From Amoebidium appalachense (taxonomy: Eukaryota > Ichthyosporea), in the NCBI GenBank assembly GCA_963693365.1, contig CAVNZM010000004.1, forward strand, positions 12,276,001-12,340,000: a DNA stretch of 64,000 bases, written 5' to 3'. Shown piece after piece: positions 1 to 12,274 of the stretch. How positions within the stretch are numbered: the first letter of the stretch is position 1; each line of letters starts with the position of its first letter. The notes beneath the pieces are model-generated. The model had not been told where the DNA came from. It ran no database searches and saw only the letters and a program-made list of their open reading frames with translations. Both the position numbers and the translations under genes were made by a program.

Positions 1-52
1 TTTTGTTTCCTCTTCTTCTTTCTTCTTCTTCTTTTTCTTTCTTTCCTTTTTT

Positions 53-105
<53 letters not shown>

Positions 106-329
106 GGGGGGGGGGGGATATATGCTGAAGACGGGGTGAAACAGGTGCAAAAACATGAACACAAAGGAGAAACAAACAAACGAACAGGTGAGTCTCAGAT
201 GCACTTGCACAGATTCTGAGACTCATCTCAGACGATTTTTCGTTTCTTTCTTCCTTCCTATTCTCTTTCTTTTTTCTTCTGTTTTTTCTTTCTTTCTTTC
301 TTTGTTTTGATTTGTGTGTGTGTGCGTGT

Positions 330-375
<46 letters not shown>

Positions 376-1719
376 TGTTAGAGATAACACACCGTTTCAT
401 TCTCATATGTGAAGGGGCAGCTAGCAGCGTTGTACCAGGCCACCGTCTTGTTCCTGGCCACTAGGCGCAGGGCAAAGCGCCACGACTGCATGTGCACGGC
501 AGCAGCGAGGGCACGGTGGTCCTCCATGTACACCAGGGCGGAAATGTTGCGGCCCATAAGGTGCTCGGGGCTATATTGCTGCATGGAAGGTGGGTTTGTG
601 AGAAATAATAAGTGATGGTGGGGGCTAGAGGTTTGTCATGGTGATTAGGAAAGGTGTGAGTGATGTATGGTTGGTCGCATGAAGGGTAGGATAAAAAAAA
701 AAGGATGGTGGATGCAATGGCTGTTCAATGGAGTGCAAGTACCAACTATAAAGGTAGTACAACAACACCGATAAGGGGAGCAACCATTGCTGACTCACAG
801 CGTGCACACAAAATGCTTGCTCTACCTTCGCATATTCTAAGATAGACTTACCCCCCCCCCCCCCCCCCCCCCCTTCAGCGGTAATAAGTCCCATAAACAC
901 CCCACACCCGCATGCATGTTTTCAATCCATGTTTAATGTGATTTAAAACACCCACCAGCAGTGAGTCTGTTGATGAGGACACATGCACCATCATGCCGTC
1001 CGGATCGAGCACCATCATAATGTCCGGCGTATTTAGGGTTAACTGCTCCTCCCAGCTACTGGCTGTTAGAGCCCCTGTTCCAGCCTGCACGACCTTTTCA
1101 CCTCCCCCATTTTCTTCAACTTTAAGCTCTGCGTGAGAGGGAAGTGAGTGGGGGATTCGGAAAAACCTTGTATTCTGAGACCGCAGAACTTGGTGCGAAT
1201 ATGTGCACGCAGTGAGTGTGTGTCTGTACACTATTGATGTGGATGGCAAAAAAAATCAACAGCGGGGGGGAGGGGGGGGGGGAGGGGGGGGGGGGTTTTT
1301 GAATGCGTCAAAAAGTACGAAGTACACAAGAACAAACGGATAACACGATGCAGAATGCAAGCCATACATAAAGAGTATGCATAATAAGCAGAGCCCATCC
1401 TCAGGGGGGGCCCACGTCATCCACAGTACCCGAGTTTCGACCTATTCCCCTCGTTAACGAAACCCAACTCAGATACTGTTTCACTGGGGGGGGGGGAGTA
1501 TCTGTGGGTGGCAAGCATGGAAGCCGAGCCATTGAAAACTCACAAAGATACAAACAAAAAGAAAGCGTAGTCGAAAACAATCCAACAAAGCCCATCATCA
1601 GAGAGTGCTCAGATGCCTCCACAAAAGAGCGAGTGGATTGACTCTTTAGCATCTCGTGAATGTTTTTTTTTTTTTTTTTGGTGGGGGGGGGGGGGGGGGG
1701 GGGAGGGAGGGAGGGAGGG

Positions 1720-1754
<35 letters not shown>

Positions 1755-3038
1755 GGTGGCATGAATACTCCCTTATATATATGAAAAGAATAGCAGCAAA
1801 AAACGCGGCAGAGAGGGTCCAGCAACCATATCTAAAGGCCCAGCTTGTTGAGAAACGGAAGAGCGAGAGAAGAGAGAGAGAGAGAGAGACGCACCAGCAT
1901 GGAGGTTTCTGAGGTACTCGACCGTGCAGGCCAACACGACAGAGGCCTTAGGCTTGCCCGTCCATGCCAGGCTGGGCACCAACTGCACAAGGTCTTCGAT
2001 GCAATGTTTTGTGTTCAGGCGGCGGCGCTGGTCTACCACCTTGCGCTTGCTGTTTTTAGGTCGGAAAGGATCTCCATCACCACCGCTCCTACGTGCACAG
2101 TGTTAGCATGTGCCATGGAAACCGACGCGAATACGTGTGTGCGCATGCTTGCATGTGTGTGTGATCATTGAATGACGGTGGTGGCCGTTGAAGGGGCGCC
2201 AGGGGGGGGGGGGGGGGGGGACTTCCTTAGCAGGGAAAGTACTGCCTTTCCTTCAGCCCACCTGATAACTTTAACCAAACCATCTGCCCTCCTCTGCTCT
2301 GAACGCAACACCGAGTCTCAATAAAGTGCTTTCAAAATATGGGTTGTAGTCCCCGTGGTGTGTGAGATCTGACCCGAAATTATATGATATAGTTGCAGCC
2401 ATAATACTGTCGAATTCTAAACTAAATAATAGAAGCCCAACCCTTTTTCTTCACGGCTGCATAAACAGGTGAACTAGTCATAAACTACTACACTGCCACT
2501 GGCACCCCAAATGACCGAAATATTAGATCCTCGTTACTCCGGAACAACTGATTTTCCTCCCGTACTTGAACCTTCCAAGCGACTCCATGGGACAAATCGG
2601 AAACCCAGCGCAAATCTGATGTGCCCGACTTCCCCTGAGCTCACAAAGATACCCATAGGGCTTTGGAGCAGGGGACTGGGGCAAGGTGTGAGAGCTTTGA
2701 ATTAGTACAGCCTGGGAGGGCTGGGGAGGAGGAGGGGACGGGCGGGAGGGGGGGCTCGGAGGGGGAGTATAGGAATTTCAAACTTTCACTCACTCTCTCT
2801 GCGGGTCATCATCACTACTCATAAATCCCTCAGACCCCAGCCGACCGCCAGGCCCACCGGTGGATTCACTGCTTCCTTGGCCTGTGCCGGAGCTGTAGTG
2901 CTTCTCGCTTTTTTCCATGTTTCTCTTAAGGTCTTCCCTCCCTTCGCTGTGAGGTAGTGTCTTGAAGTGTGCTGTGTGAAAGGGGGGCTGCTCGGACCAC
3001 TGTTGCTCGGTGAGTGTTTGTGAGGCAGCTGGAGGCAT
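1..3038 (-). CDS. bHLH-PAS transcription factor, 5' part (runs off left edge)
   Basis: Four exons join in phase: 3038-2794, 2088-1895, 1062-956 and 578-393; the rest lies beyond the window. The N-terminal exon (81 codons, from the first ATG after an in-frame TAG) is Ser/Gly-rich and ends in SSDDDPQRE. Exon 2 holds a basic stretch (PKNSKRKVVDQRRRLN) followed by helix-loop-helix (IEDLVQLVP, then KPKASVVLACTVEYLRNL), so it should bind DNA as a dimer. Exons 3-4 encode a PAS domain: NTPDIMMVLDPDGMMVHVSS, then YSPEHLMGRNISALVYMEDH. All junctions are GT-AG. The HLH resembles MITF/USF-type more than classical ARNT/CLOCK types, so the subfamily is not assigned; whether PAS-B or an activation domain follows is unknown. 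The start codon is the least certain part; an internal Met (MEKSEKHY) is an alternative. Confidence 0.82.
331..373. repeat. 43-nt poly-G run near a bHLH-PAS 5' splice site
   Basis: In gene sense the run is poly-C starting 20 nt after the GT of the exon ending at 393. A similar G run (88-117) after (GT)n lies nearer the window edge. Confidence 0.9.
1263..1490 (+). repeat. Poly-G-bounded interspersed repeat, family A, short copy
   Basis: G-rich run 1264-1294, then TTTTTGAATGCG and the family A body to ...CAGATACTGTTTCAC at 1484, where a G run replaces the remaining 165 bp found in the two longer copies. It lies in an intron of the bHLH-PAS gene. Confidence 0.9.
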
Positions 3039-4756
3039 ATTTTCTGACTTAGTGTACTACGTGTTGTGTGTGCATCGTGTTCTTTCCAAATTGAATGTCT
3101 GCCAGCCCTGTGACCAGACTGTCGTTGGCTCCGTCAGGTGCCACGGAGTATCTGGACTCCAACAGGCTGTGTGCCAGTGCAACGATTCGAAGCTTCGTAG
3201 CAAAATAGTTCTGAAGATTAGTTTATCATGTGTGTGTGTGTACAAACATTCCCACATAGGTCCGTGAAGCTGTTCCGCTTTGTGCTCCTAGGCTAAGCGC
3301 AGCAAGGCTTCGTTACTAAAAGGCCACGGACTGAGATAATCTTTTGGGTGGCTGTGCGACCGTCAGGCTGAAGTAAACCAAGGCTAACCAGAAGGCTATA
3401 GCTCTGCGCAGCCAGCATTTAGTATGACTTAGTGATAGCGCCGCAGCTATTTGTGGTTGGCCCACCAGTCTGTGCCTGTGAGTGGGCCACTGATGGAAGG
3501 GTGGTGGAACTCAGTAGTCTACAGTAATTACTTCAAGTTGAAAATTCAGGGCCCAGCTACTCAGTCTGTTCTAAGCCTTATGATGGGTTTATGGACTGAA
3601 CCAAACAGTAGCACCACCGCATTAGTCACAGTGCTGTATACCGTGTCAGCCACTGCCTATGGCCCTTTATCCCCTCTTCTATCTCCCTACCACACGTACA
3701 CTGTCAAAATGAAGAAGCAAGCGCGCTGCAGGCTGTTTTTTCTCTTGGGCACGCACCGACTGGCTGATGAGTGATGACTTTGGTGGCACGGTGCAACTTG
3801 GGGAGCCCATGCACACAGTGCCTCGTGACACGACATCGAATCGTGCTACGTGCGCGGCACGTACTGAAAGCTGCAAGCGTGTTTTGTTGTTTACCAACGT
3901 AAGGGGGTTTTTATGACTTAAATAGTTCAATAATGGGGTTTCAATAAACGCTTTTGAGCTTTTACAAGGATGCAAATTTGATCAAAAGGGGGATCGTGTG
4001 CCGGACCGTGCACAGCACGCGTCGGCACGAGGCCAAGGGGATAGCAGAATAAACCAATCTGCATATATCCTGGGCTGTGACAATATGTAACGTATCTCCC
4101 AGGGGTAAAATATTGTTATTCAGCTTAATAACTATTTTATTTGGTAGTTTGATTTTAAGGGGCTTGAAGTGATGATCATGATGGACCTGTCTGAGTTGGT
4201 TACAGTATGCATGCAGTCATCACACTGTGCATGCACCACACGTACTTGATAGTGTTCTCTGAAGACTCACACATATTTTCTTCGGGAATGGGGGTGCTTT
4301 TCATATCGGCAAATTCCGCAATCTTTGAAAACATAAATAGCCATACCTGTACTGTATCTTTATAATATATAATTTTGTATTATAATTACGTTTATATATT
4401 TTTGGTGTGTATTGTTGTGTACCTGAATTTCTTCATAGCTTTCAAGAAAACATTCTTCGAAGACCTCGTAAACGTTCAACATACCACCGTATTTGCACAT
4501 TGGAAAGTTTAATGTTGTAGACTGACTCTAGGATTTTGGAAACTAAATAGGTCGCATGTCATGTTTCATTTTGTCAGCCAATTGCCTTTGAGACAGCCTG
4601 GACTTTTTCAGCAGATTTGATTGGCTTGCGTTTCGGAATGAGGGTGAAGGGGTCATGGCATCATGCTAAAACCTTATCAATCATATACAAAAAGAATAAT
4701 TATGTGGCCGTCAGATAATCACGGATTCTCCAAAAAAAAATTAATGACGCTATTAC
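3039..4756. other. Intergenic, upstream of the bHLH-PAS gene
   Basis: No conserved coding segment is seen on either strand. The DNA is of moderate complexity and free of long G or GT runs, unlike the introns. It must contain the promoter of the bHLH-PAS gene, but I cannot point to a TATA box or other element with confidence. An AATAAA at about 3942 on the plus strand has no gene in front of it. Confidence 0.5.
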
Positions 4757-4835
4757 ATGGATTTCGAACCCGGACACCCGCTGGCCCTGGCCGCATGTGG
4801 CGTGCCGCATCGTCCGACCACGCGTTTGTGATCAC
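4757..4835 (-). repeat. tRNA-derived SINE head (A box and B box)
   Basis: On the minus strand, GGTTCGAAATCC (4770-4759) matches the RNA polymerase III B-box consensus. About 50 nt upstream, TGGTCGGACGATGCGG (4820-4805) resembles an A box. The spacing suits a tRNA gene or tRNA-derived SINE. I could not fold a full cloverleaf with paired acceptor stems, and an A-rich/T-rich run (about 4733-4741) follows downstream, which favours a SINE head over a working tRNA. Confidence 0.45.
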
Positions 4836-5139
4836 ACACATGAGCCATGGAATTTTCGATTCCCTGCGGTACGTGGGCGAAGCGCATTTTGTCTGCCACT
4901 CGTTTTACACTGTATGTACAGTACATCATTCAAGGCTTTTATTTCACTTGGAAAAATGGGTTTTAAAATTTCCATTTACAGTGTAGTTACAACATTAAGA
5001 AAAAACGCAGCTCATGGCTGGGCCAATCAAGGCGAAGCGATTGCTTTCTTGTTCGACTGACGTCATCGAGGTGCGAGCAAACTGTTTGAGGCCAACGTGT
5101 TCTCAGTACAGTAGTGCGACGTCAGACGGGCACGTGCCC

Positions 5140-5660
5140 CCCAAATGCGAGCGAACCGAGCCTACATGTGAAAAAAATAGCAAACCTGCCCCCAAATGCG
5201 AGCGAAGCGAGCCTACATGTAAAAGAAATTAGCAAAATTGCCCCCCAAATGCGAGCGAAGCGAGCCTAAACGTAAAAAAATAGTCAGGATATCGATGAGA
5301 CCCCCCAAATGCGAGCGAAGCGAGCCAGACGCATAACACTGGGCACCTGATGGGACTGCGGTTCGCGGCCCTGATCCTTCAAGGGCCCCGGAATGCAAGG
5401 GCCGCCCCTGTATTATAATCCCCCCCCCGCAAAATGCGAGCGAAGCGAGCTTACCGTAAAAAAATTGCGAACTTGCCCCCAAATTGCGAGCGAAGCGAGC
5501 CTACACGTAAAAAGATAGTCAGGATATCGATGCCCCCCAAAATGCGAGCGAAGCGAGCCAACATATGCATGTACATGTATAAAATAGCAAACGGCCTAGC
5601 CGCCCCCCCGGGCCGGGCCGGCTGCACGTGGCCCGATGCGAGCGAAGCGAGCCTAGCAAG
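5140..5660. repeat. Tandem array built on GCGAGCGAAGCGAGC
   Basis: The word GCGAGCGAAGCGAGC or a one-base variant occurs about eight times (near 5148, 5195, 5248, 5307, 5433, 5487, 5541 and 5636), typically followed by CTACATGTAAAAA and preceded by a C-run and AAAT. Spacing is about 50-60 bp with longer gaps. It lies between the SINE head and a LINE remnant. Open frames across it (RSEPTCKRN-like) are a product of the repeat, not a gene. Confidence 0.8.
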
Positions 5661-5731
5661 ACTGTCGTGGCAACAAACAGTGTGTATATGAACTACTCTA
5701 ACTATCTGCACGCTTAAAGGGGCTCGAAACC

Positions 5732-6464
5732 GTGTATACGTATAAACTTTTCTTTGAGTTGGGTGGGAAGCGAGTTTTTTGTGTTCTGAGAAGAACTTCC
5801 AAAAGCCCGCGACCCCGCGAGACACTTCACAGACACGCGGCCCACTGGCCAGACAAATACCACAGTGACATTCAGCCAATCACAACACTCCCTCCCCCAC
5901 AGACTACACGCACTCCACACCATTGGCTACCGCGACCTCAGACACCCCTACAGCACTACAACACGTACACACGTTTACTCACAATACATATAAGCATACA
6001 CACACGCGAGCAGGCAACATGGGTCTCGCCACGCACACAGCAAGAAGCAATACAACATTTAACATGGAGAGTACGCAGAGGCATGGGGCATGCACGCGCG
6101 CACCAAACAATCAGCCGCCGCTGCATCAGATTCTCCCCATACCACTGATTAATCTCCTCATACCCCATTTAGACCCCGGCATCACTATGCAAGAAAACCC
6201 CCGAAATTAACTCACCAAAACACAAAATATAGAAGTAAACTAATACGAATCAGCTCAGCACATGACAAAGACCACCTGTTAGCTAATGTAGTAGAACCGG
6301 AGGTTATTGGCGGTTTTATTCTCTTTTCTTCCTCTCTTCCTCAATATATCCGTTTTAAGATGACTATCCTAGATCACCTTATTAATGCTGCACAGTATGA
6401 TATTGTGATCCGGTGCCTTAACTTTCTTTCGGAGCTACCGATGCTAGCCTCTGCTTACCCATAA
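5732..6464 (+). pseudogene. LINE remnant, degenerate C-terminal region of ORF2-like protein
   Basis: The last in-frame stretch (to the TAA at 6462-6464) reads ILDHLINAAQYDIVIRCLNF. This aligns with the C-terminus of the LINE remnant on the opposite strand at 6.9 kb (ILDFILNTRNYDLFIRCIDW). Upstream, the reading continues with frame changes (for example HYARKPPKLTHQNTKYRSK, similar to a CTRAIQWRSNKYK segment of the other copy). No RT catalytic motif remains. Boundaries are approximate. Confidence 0.6.
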
Positions 6465-6724
6465 TATGTAATAGGGGTGTCAGATACTACGATGGCGCTC
6501 ATTGTTGCCTAGCATGTACTGTAATGTACATGGGGTTTACGCTGTTTACTCGAGGCAAAGAGAACCAGTCTCAGGTATGGGGGGGGGTTTTGCTCGGAAT
6601 ATCCCCTCAGCGGTATATCATGATCACGTACATAGATGTCGGGTGGTGACTATATATCAGGGTTTACTTTCTCTACGAGACACCATAAAGACTACAAGGA
6701 GAAATCAATTAGTTGGGGTTCCCC

Positions 6725-6725
<1 letters not shown>

Positions 6726-6779
<54 letters not shown>

Positions 6780-6811
6780 GGGCTCCCCTCGGGACACTCG
6801 GTATCAGCTGG

Positions 6812-6880
<69 letters not shown>

Positions 6881-8036
6881 TGCGCTATAATTTTGTAGTG
6901 ATGTGTTTCTCAAGCCAATCAATACATCTAATAAACAGGTCGTAGTTACGCGTGTTTAGTATAAAATCAAGGATGTTGTAATTTACAGGTAGGCTATCTT
7001 TCTGGGTGTCTGTTGTGAATGTGACGTGTGTGTGTTGCGGTATTATGTGGTCTATCAAACTACATTTGGCGATACATGACCGGTTAAACTGGTGTGTGTG
7101 TGTGTTGTTTGGGCATGCAAATGATGCCACCTTATACTTATTAGATCTCCACTGTATAGCACGTGTACAGTAAAAGCGTGGTAATTGATCAATAATACCA
7201 TCAGCTAGAGAAAGACCAGTTCTACAGGAAGGTAATATGTATTTAGGTGTTATACACTTGCGAGTGCCATATTTGGCAATATGGTTGAGGCGGTCAGTAT
7301 ATATAAAACGAGACATAAGGCTTAGTTTTTCAAGGTGTATGCTTTCATCGGGTCTAGTGTCGTGTGGCATCTTTTTCCATTTGTTATATTGCGTGGTTAT
7401 CTTGTGATTGTGTACATGTTTAATAAGTAAGTGGCAGTCCAAAGTCACACACACACTATTGCGGGGTTTATTTGTATTTGTGCCCAGGGGAGAAGGGGAG
7501 AGAGAGGGGAGGAAAGAGGGGAGAGGTGAGGAGGGGACAGGTCGGATAGAGAAGAGAGGGTGGGAGGGCAAATACTTCTTTAAGCGGCTTATGTGCTTAT
7601 TGAATTTCAGCGCGAGATAGGATACTCTAGCAGCTATTGGGACCAGACCATATATCGAGAGCGTTACAGGCCCAGGTTTACAACAGTTGTTAGATAGAAA
7701 GGAGGCAACTTCTGCTTCAAGGAAATTTGCCAAGGGTTTAAGCGCTCTAGTTCTCTCTTTCTTGATCCAAGCGGCGAGAAGGGGTAAACCATATTCACAT
7801 GCCGGGAAGACAAAAGTGCGAATAAATGTAAGTCTAATAGAAGGATGGAGGGGTGTGTCTTTAAAAATATTAGCCGAGAAGAAAGCTAACCGCTTACGAG
7901 CCAACTCTACCCTCTTTTCGACCATATGGGGAAACATAACACCAACAGAATCAACCGGAACACCAAGATATTTGTATTCTGGAACTATAGGTACAGGTTT
8001 AGATGATAATGTAAATGTGTGTAAATTGTTAGCTAT
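6726..8036 (-). mobile_element. 5'-truncated non-LTR retrotransposon (LINE) with A-tail
   Basis: An open frame of about 380 codons (8036-6885, minus) starts in the late part of a reverse transcriptase: VPEYKYLGVPVD (the YLG motif after the RT core), then FIRTFVFPACEYGLPLL, typical of the LINE thumb/C-terminal region. The RT catalytic motifs are missing, so the copy is dead. Downstream are a (CA)n stretch and a 51-nt poly-A on the minus strand (poly-T 6726-6776), as expected at a LINE 3' end. An in-frame TGA lies just upstream of 8036. No target-site duplication was found. Confidence 0.75.
6811..6876. repeat. (GT)n microsatellite inside the LINE 3' region
   Basis: About 32 GT units between the end of the LINE reading frame and its A-tail. 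Confidence 0.9.
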
Positions 8037-9920
8037 ATTATGTCACTGGCTGCATTTGATTGGCTGTGCTGGAAAACGCAATAGGTCGTCGAATGTGGCT
8101 GGGCCTCCGGCAGTGTCCACGCAATAAAAAGTGTGTAAACCCACAAGTAGACGCCCGCTGCGATAGCAGCGGGCAGCTTGCTACTATAAATAGTACTTTC
8201 TCGAAAACAAATACGATGTTTTCGTTATCTAACTTCTAGGAAATTTGTGACGTCACTTCGTTTTTGCCCACGGACATGATGGCCGCGGCCGCCGCCGCCA
8301 CAGCGGGCTGGCCGCCGCCGTGCGCGCCGCGCGGCAGCCGCGTACCGGTGCATATGTTTCCGAGTCGCAAATGACCGGACATTATACATCCATGATCCCC
8401 CAGAGATGGATACATATATCATGCAACATATCATGTTAGCAGCCAACTTATACCCACCTTTCAATCATCAGTTAGGCCTGTCGCACGCTTATCGAGCGAG
8501 TCGAACACGGGGGAGAGGCAGCAGCAGATGACTGACTGATCAGGCCGTCACATGTTACATGTACACCTGTGCACACTCGGGTCGGCTGGCGGGTCGTGCC
8601 CTCGGAATGCGGCATCCTGGGCAGTGGCACTGGGTGCCTGAATCATGACGACATTTTGAACCGCTGTTCGCGTATCTGTGAGATTCTGTGTTATAGCCGT
8701 TGTATATTTTTCAAAGGAAATAACTGGACATCCCTGTAAGAGAAACTCAATCATCCCTTTTGCGTGCCAAATTGCCGAGTTGATGGTACCTGTTGATGGT
8801 GGCAGCGCTTTTTAGCCTGTGGATACCGCGCGTGCACGTGATCCGCCGAGTCCGAGTCGATCCATCAGCGTGAGCTCACTAAGGGGAGATTATAGCTATG
8901 AAGCAAAGTCAAAGGCTTATAAATTATTACTAAGCTGCAGGCACATAGCTAAACAAAATCAATTGAATATCATAAAGAATATGAAAGACTAAACGATTCA
9001 TTGGACACCGTGATGACTGGAAACGGATAATGATCATGTCAAGACAAAGAGGGCCCGGCACGTGCGCCGCCGATCTTTTATATCTTCTGCGCACGCACAC
9101 CGAGTGCCACGCTGATAACACGCCTGACACTGTCAGGCTGTCAGGGTGCGAAATCGCACCACTGCCCTGCAGCAGCTGAGCTGCTGATCCCTGCTGATCA
9201 AACATCAAATGTGCTGCCGAGGCTCCCTCTGCGGAGTCCGTGTCACCATCAGATTCAGTATAAATAACATAACTGAGGCCACTGTCTGACTGTGAGCAGG
9301 CTGAGCCTCATGAGTGCCTGCGGCTGCAGAGGTGTAAGGCTGCGGCCGTATTGAAGCAGTAGACAGCACTGATGGTGGACAAGTTGGTGCACCCATGACT
9401 GCCGCAGCCTGACTGTGTCCAGCGGAACGGTTGCACTACACTCGGAGCAGCATTCAAACTGGGTCCAGGACTCCGAGGCAACCAAGTTCCCGCTTAGCCT
9501 ACCTAAGCAACTATAATAAGACAAGGTTAGTCCTTTTAATCCGTCACTCAGTTCAACATCACATCCAGTGACTGTCGCCTAGGTCAGACCGGCGCCGGGC
9601 CGCGCCGCGGATCACTACTAATATTAAACACTTACAGTGTGTCACTGACATGGCAGACCTGATCAGGGGCTGGCAGGCCGAGCAAGTTACTAATAGGACC
9701 CCAGTATCGGATACCATTCAGAGTCGAAGCCAAGTCTTCAAGTATAGTGCTTCATACTATGCTCCGAGGACGTTGCAGACAGAAAGTTTAGTTAGGCTTG
9801 GTCTTAGTCTAATACCTGGGACTAACACCTAGTAGGCTCAGAATTCTTAGGCCTACGACTAGGGTTTCCAAGCTGCGGCGCTGGGAACCTGGCAGCCTCG
9901 GAGAGGCAGCCTGGCTCCGA
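8037..9920. other. Intergenic, no gene recognised
   Basis: Mostly unique sequence of mixed composition. A very CpG/GCC-rich patch at 8275-8345 could encode a 35-residue Ala/Pro-rich peptide on the plus strand (MMAAAAAATAGWPPP...), with no family match and no splice context; I treat it as a GC island. Minus-strand open frames at 8225-8754 and 8930-9524 show no motif. Confidence 0.5.
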
Positions 9921-9931
9921 CCCGGGTCTTC

Positions 9932-10376
9932 CTCCCCCCCCCCCCCCCCTCCCCCCCCCCTCCCCCCTCCTCCCCCTCCCCCTTTCTGTGGGACACCCCC
10001 AACCCTCCCCCCGGCAACCCTACGCTCAGTGGCTACACATCATCGTCACACACACGGTTCCGTCGGAGAAAAGAAGTTTTTTAAATTACGAGTCGGGCGG
10101 GGTTTTTTGAACTTACACACAGTACTGTGACTGCTTTAATTTAGTATTTTTTTTTCCTGCCTCCCCCTCTCCCCCCCCCAAGAGCGACTCTTCTTTTCTT
10201 TTCTTTTCTTTCTGAAGGGTTTCTTTTTTGGTTGGTTGGTTGCCGGGGAGCCTCAGGCGGGGGGGGGGGGGGGGGGGGGGGGGGTCTTGTTAATTGGGGG
10301 GCCCGGCGGGTTTATTTTCCCTCCTATTTTTTTTTTTTTTTTTTTTTTTGGCTATCCAAGCTTTGCTTTTTGTGGG

Positions 10377-10407
<31 letters not shown>

Positions 10408-10437
10408 TTGGTTGCAGGGTGGGTGGGTCACTGGTGG

Positions 10438-10472
<35 letters not shown>

Positions 10473-10891
10473 GGGGGTCCCTGTTTGCTAACGGGGCCCC
10501 GGCGGTTTTTTTTTTCCCTTTATTTTTTTTTTTTTTTTTTCTTTGCTTTTTGTTTGTGGGGAGGGGAGGGGGGGGGGGGGGGGGGGGGGGGGGTCACTCA
10601 TAATCACTGGATGTTCATTTTTTATTTTTTTGTTGCGGTTGGACTCTGCCTAATAGGTGGGGTGTGTTTGGGGTGCCAATTTTTAATTTTTAATTTTTTT
10701 TTTTTTTTTACCCCTTCAACAGTGCACGTGTTGTGACAGTTGGTGTCGATGGCCGTGGTAGTGGTGGTTACTCAGTAAAGTATGTGTGTGTGTCTGTGAG
10801 TGTGTGTGTCACAGTGTGTGTGTGTGTGTGTGTGTGTGACTGTGTCACAGTGTGTGTGTGTGTGTGTGTGTGTGCCAGTGTGTGTTGTGTT

Positions 10892-10933
<42 letters not shown>

Positions 10934-11069
10934 CACCCCTTTACCTTGTTAAGTTTTCTTTATTTTTTTACTTAAGTTTTTTTTCAAGGATTTTTTTTTC
11001 CAAAGTTTTTTGGGGGGTGGTGGTTGTTTGTGCACGGTGTGTGTGTGGGCAGGCGGGCAGGCGGGGGGA

Positions 11070-11100
<31 letters not shown>
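9932..11100. repeat. Poly-C, poly-G and poly-T block with GT arrays
   Basis: C-rich to 9980, then alternating long G and T runs (10260-10284, 10327-10349, 10378-10407, 10450-10471, 10567-10593, 10896-10930, 11072-11109) and (GT)n at 10790-10875 containing GACTGTGTCACAGTG interruptions. All long open frames here are homopolymer translations. Confidence 0.85.
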
Positions 11101-11109
<9 letters not shown>

Positions 11110-11190
11110 CTGTTTGGGGTGGCCTGCAAGGAATTTTTTCTTTTCTTTTCTAAGATCTCCAAGGCTTCCAAATCTTTCTTTTTTTTTTTT

Positions 11191-11221
<31 letters not shown>

Positions 11222-11375
11222 GGGGGGGAGGGGGGGGGGGGAACCGGACCGCTTGTTTATGGTGCAAGTTTTTTTTTTTTTAGTTTTTTTTTTGTGTGTG
11301 TGTGTGTGTGTGTGTGGTGTGCGGGGCGGGGGGAGGGGGGGTTGTTTGGGGTTCTTTCCTTCTTTTTTTTTTTTT

Positions 11376-11429
<54 letters not shown>

Positions 11430-11815
11430 GGGAACAACTTGTTACTTGGACCTGCCGCAGTGCACTTTGAAATCCTACAATCCACTGTGAGTCTCAGGCC
11501 CAGAAAGTGCACTAATCGCAACAATCTCAAATTGCTGCCATGCGCACCCACACAGACATTATTACGAACCAACCATCTCAGGCCATTAAAAGCAATTGCT
11601 TTTTCATTTGCATTCCTGCACAGGCCGCTGGCAATGATCGCCTTAGCAATGCAGCATATGGTATATGACGGTTTCCTTCGAACTTCTTTGAACTGCCAGA
11701 TACATCCTAAATACGTAGCAATCCTCAATGGTTGGCAACCTAAACCTGCAAGGAATTTTTTCTTTTCTTTCTAAGATCTCCAAGGCTTCCAAATCTTTCC
11801 TTTTTTTTTTTTTTT

Positions 11816-11870
<55 letters not shown>

Positions 11871-11906
11871 GGGGGGGGGGGGACCGGACCGCTTGTTTAT
11901 GGTGCA

Positions 11907-11970
<64 letters not shown>

Positions 11971-12021
11971 TGTGCGGGGCGGGGGGAGGGGGTTGTTTGG
12001 GGTTCTTTCCTTTTTTTTTTT

Positions 12022-12079
<58 letters not shown>

Positions 12080-12101
12080 CGGACCGCTTGTTTATGGTGC
12101 A

Positions 12102-12176
<75 letters not shown>

Positions 12177-12235
12177 TGTGCGGGGCGGGGGGGAGGGGGG
12201 TTGTTTGGGGTTCTTTCCTTTTTTTTTTTTTTTTT

Positions 12236-12274
<39 letters not shown>

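Noticed and set aside
5140-5660. CRISPR-like array
   Set aside because: Repeats are spaced irregularly, the spacers resemble each other and contain C-runs, there is no cas gene, and the context is eukaryotic.
8281-8372. Short Ala/Pro-rich gene starting MMAAAAAATAGW
   Set aside because: Comes from GCC-repeat composition. 35 codons with no conserved feature.
11433-11743. Possible exon (RIATYLGCIWQFKEVRRKPS on minus, LNCQIHPKYVAILNGWQP on plus), duplicated at 12274-12584
   Set aside because: Open on both strands, no family resemblance, no consistent splice sites. Kept only as a duplicated repeat.
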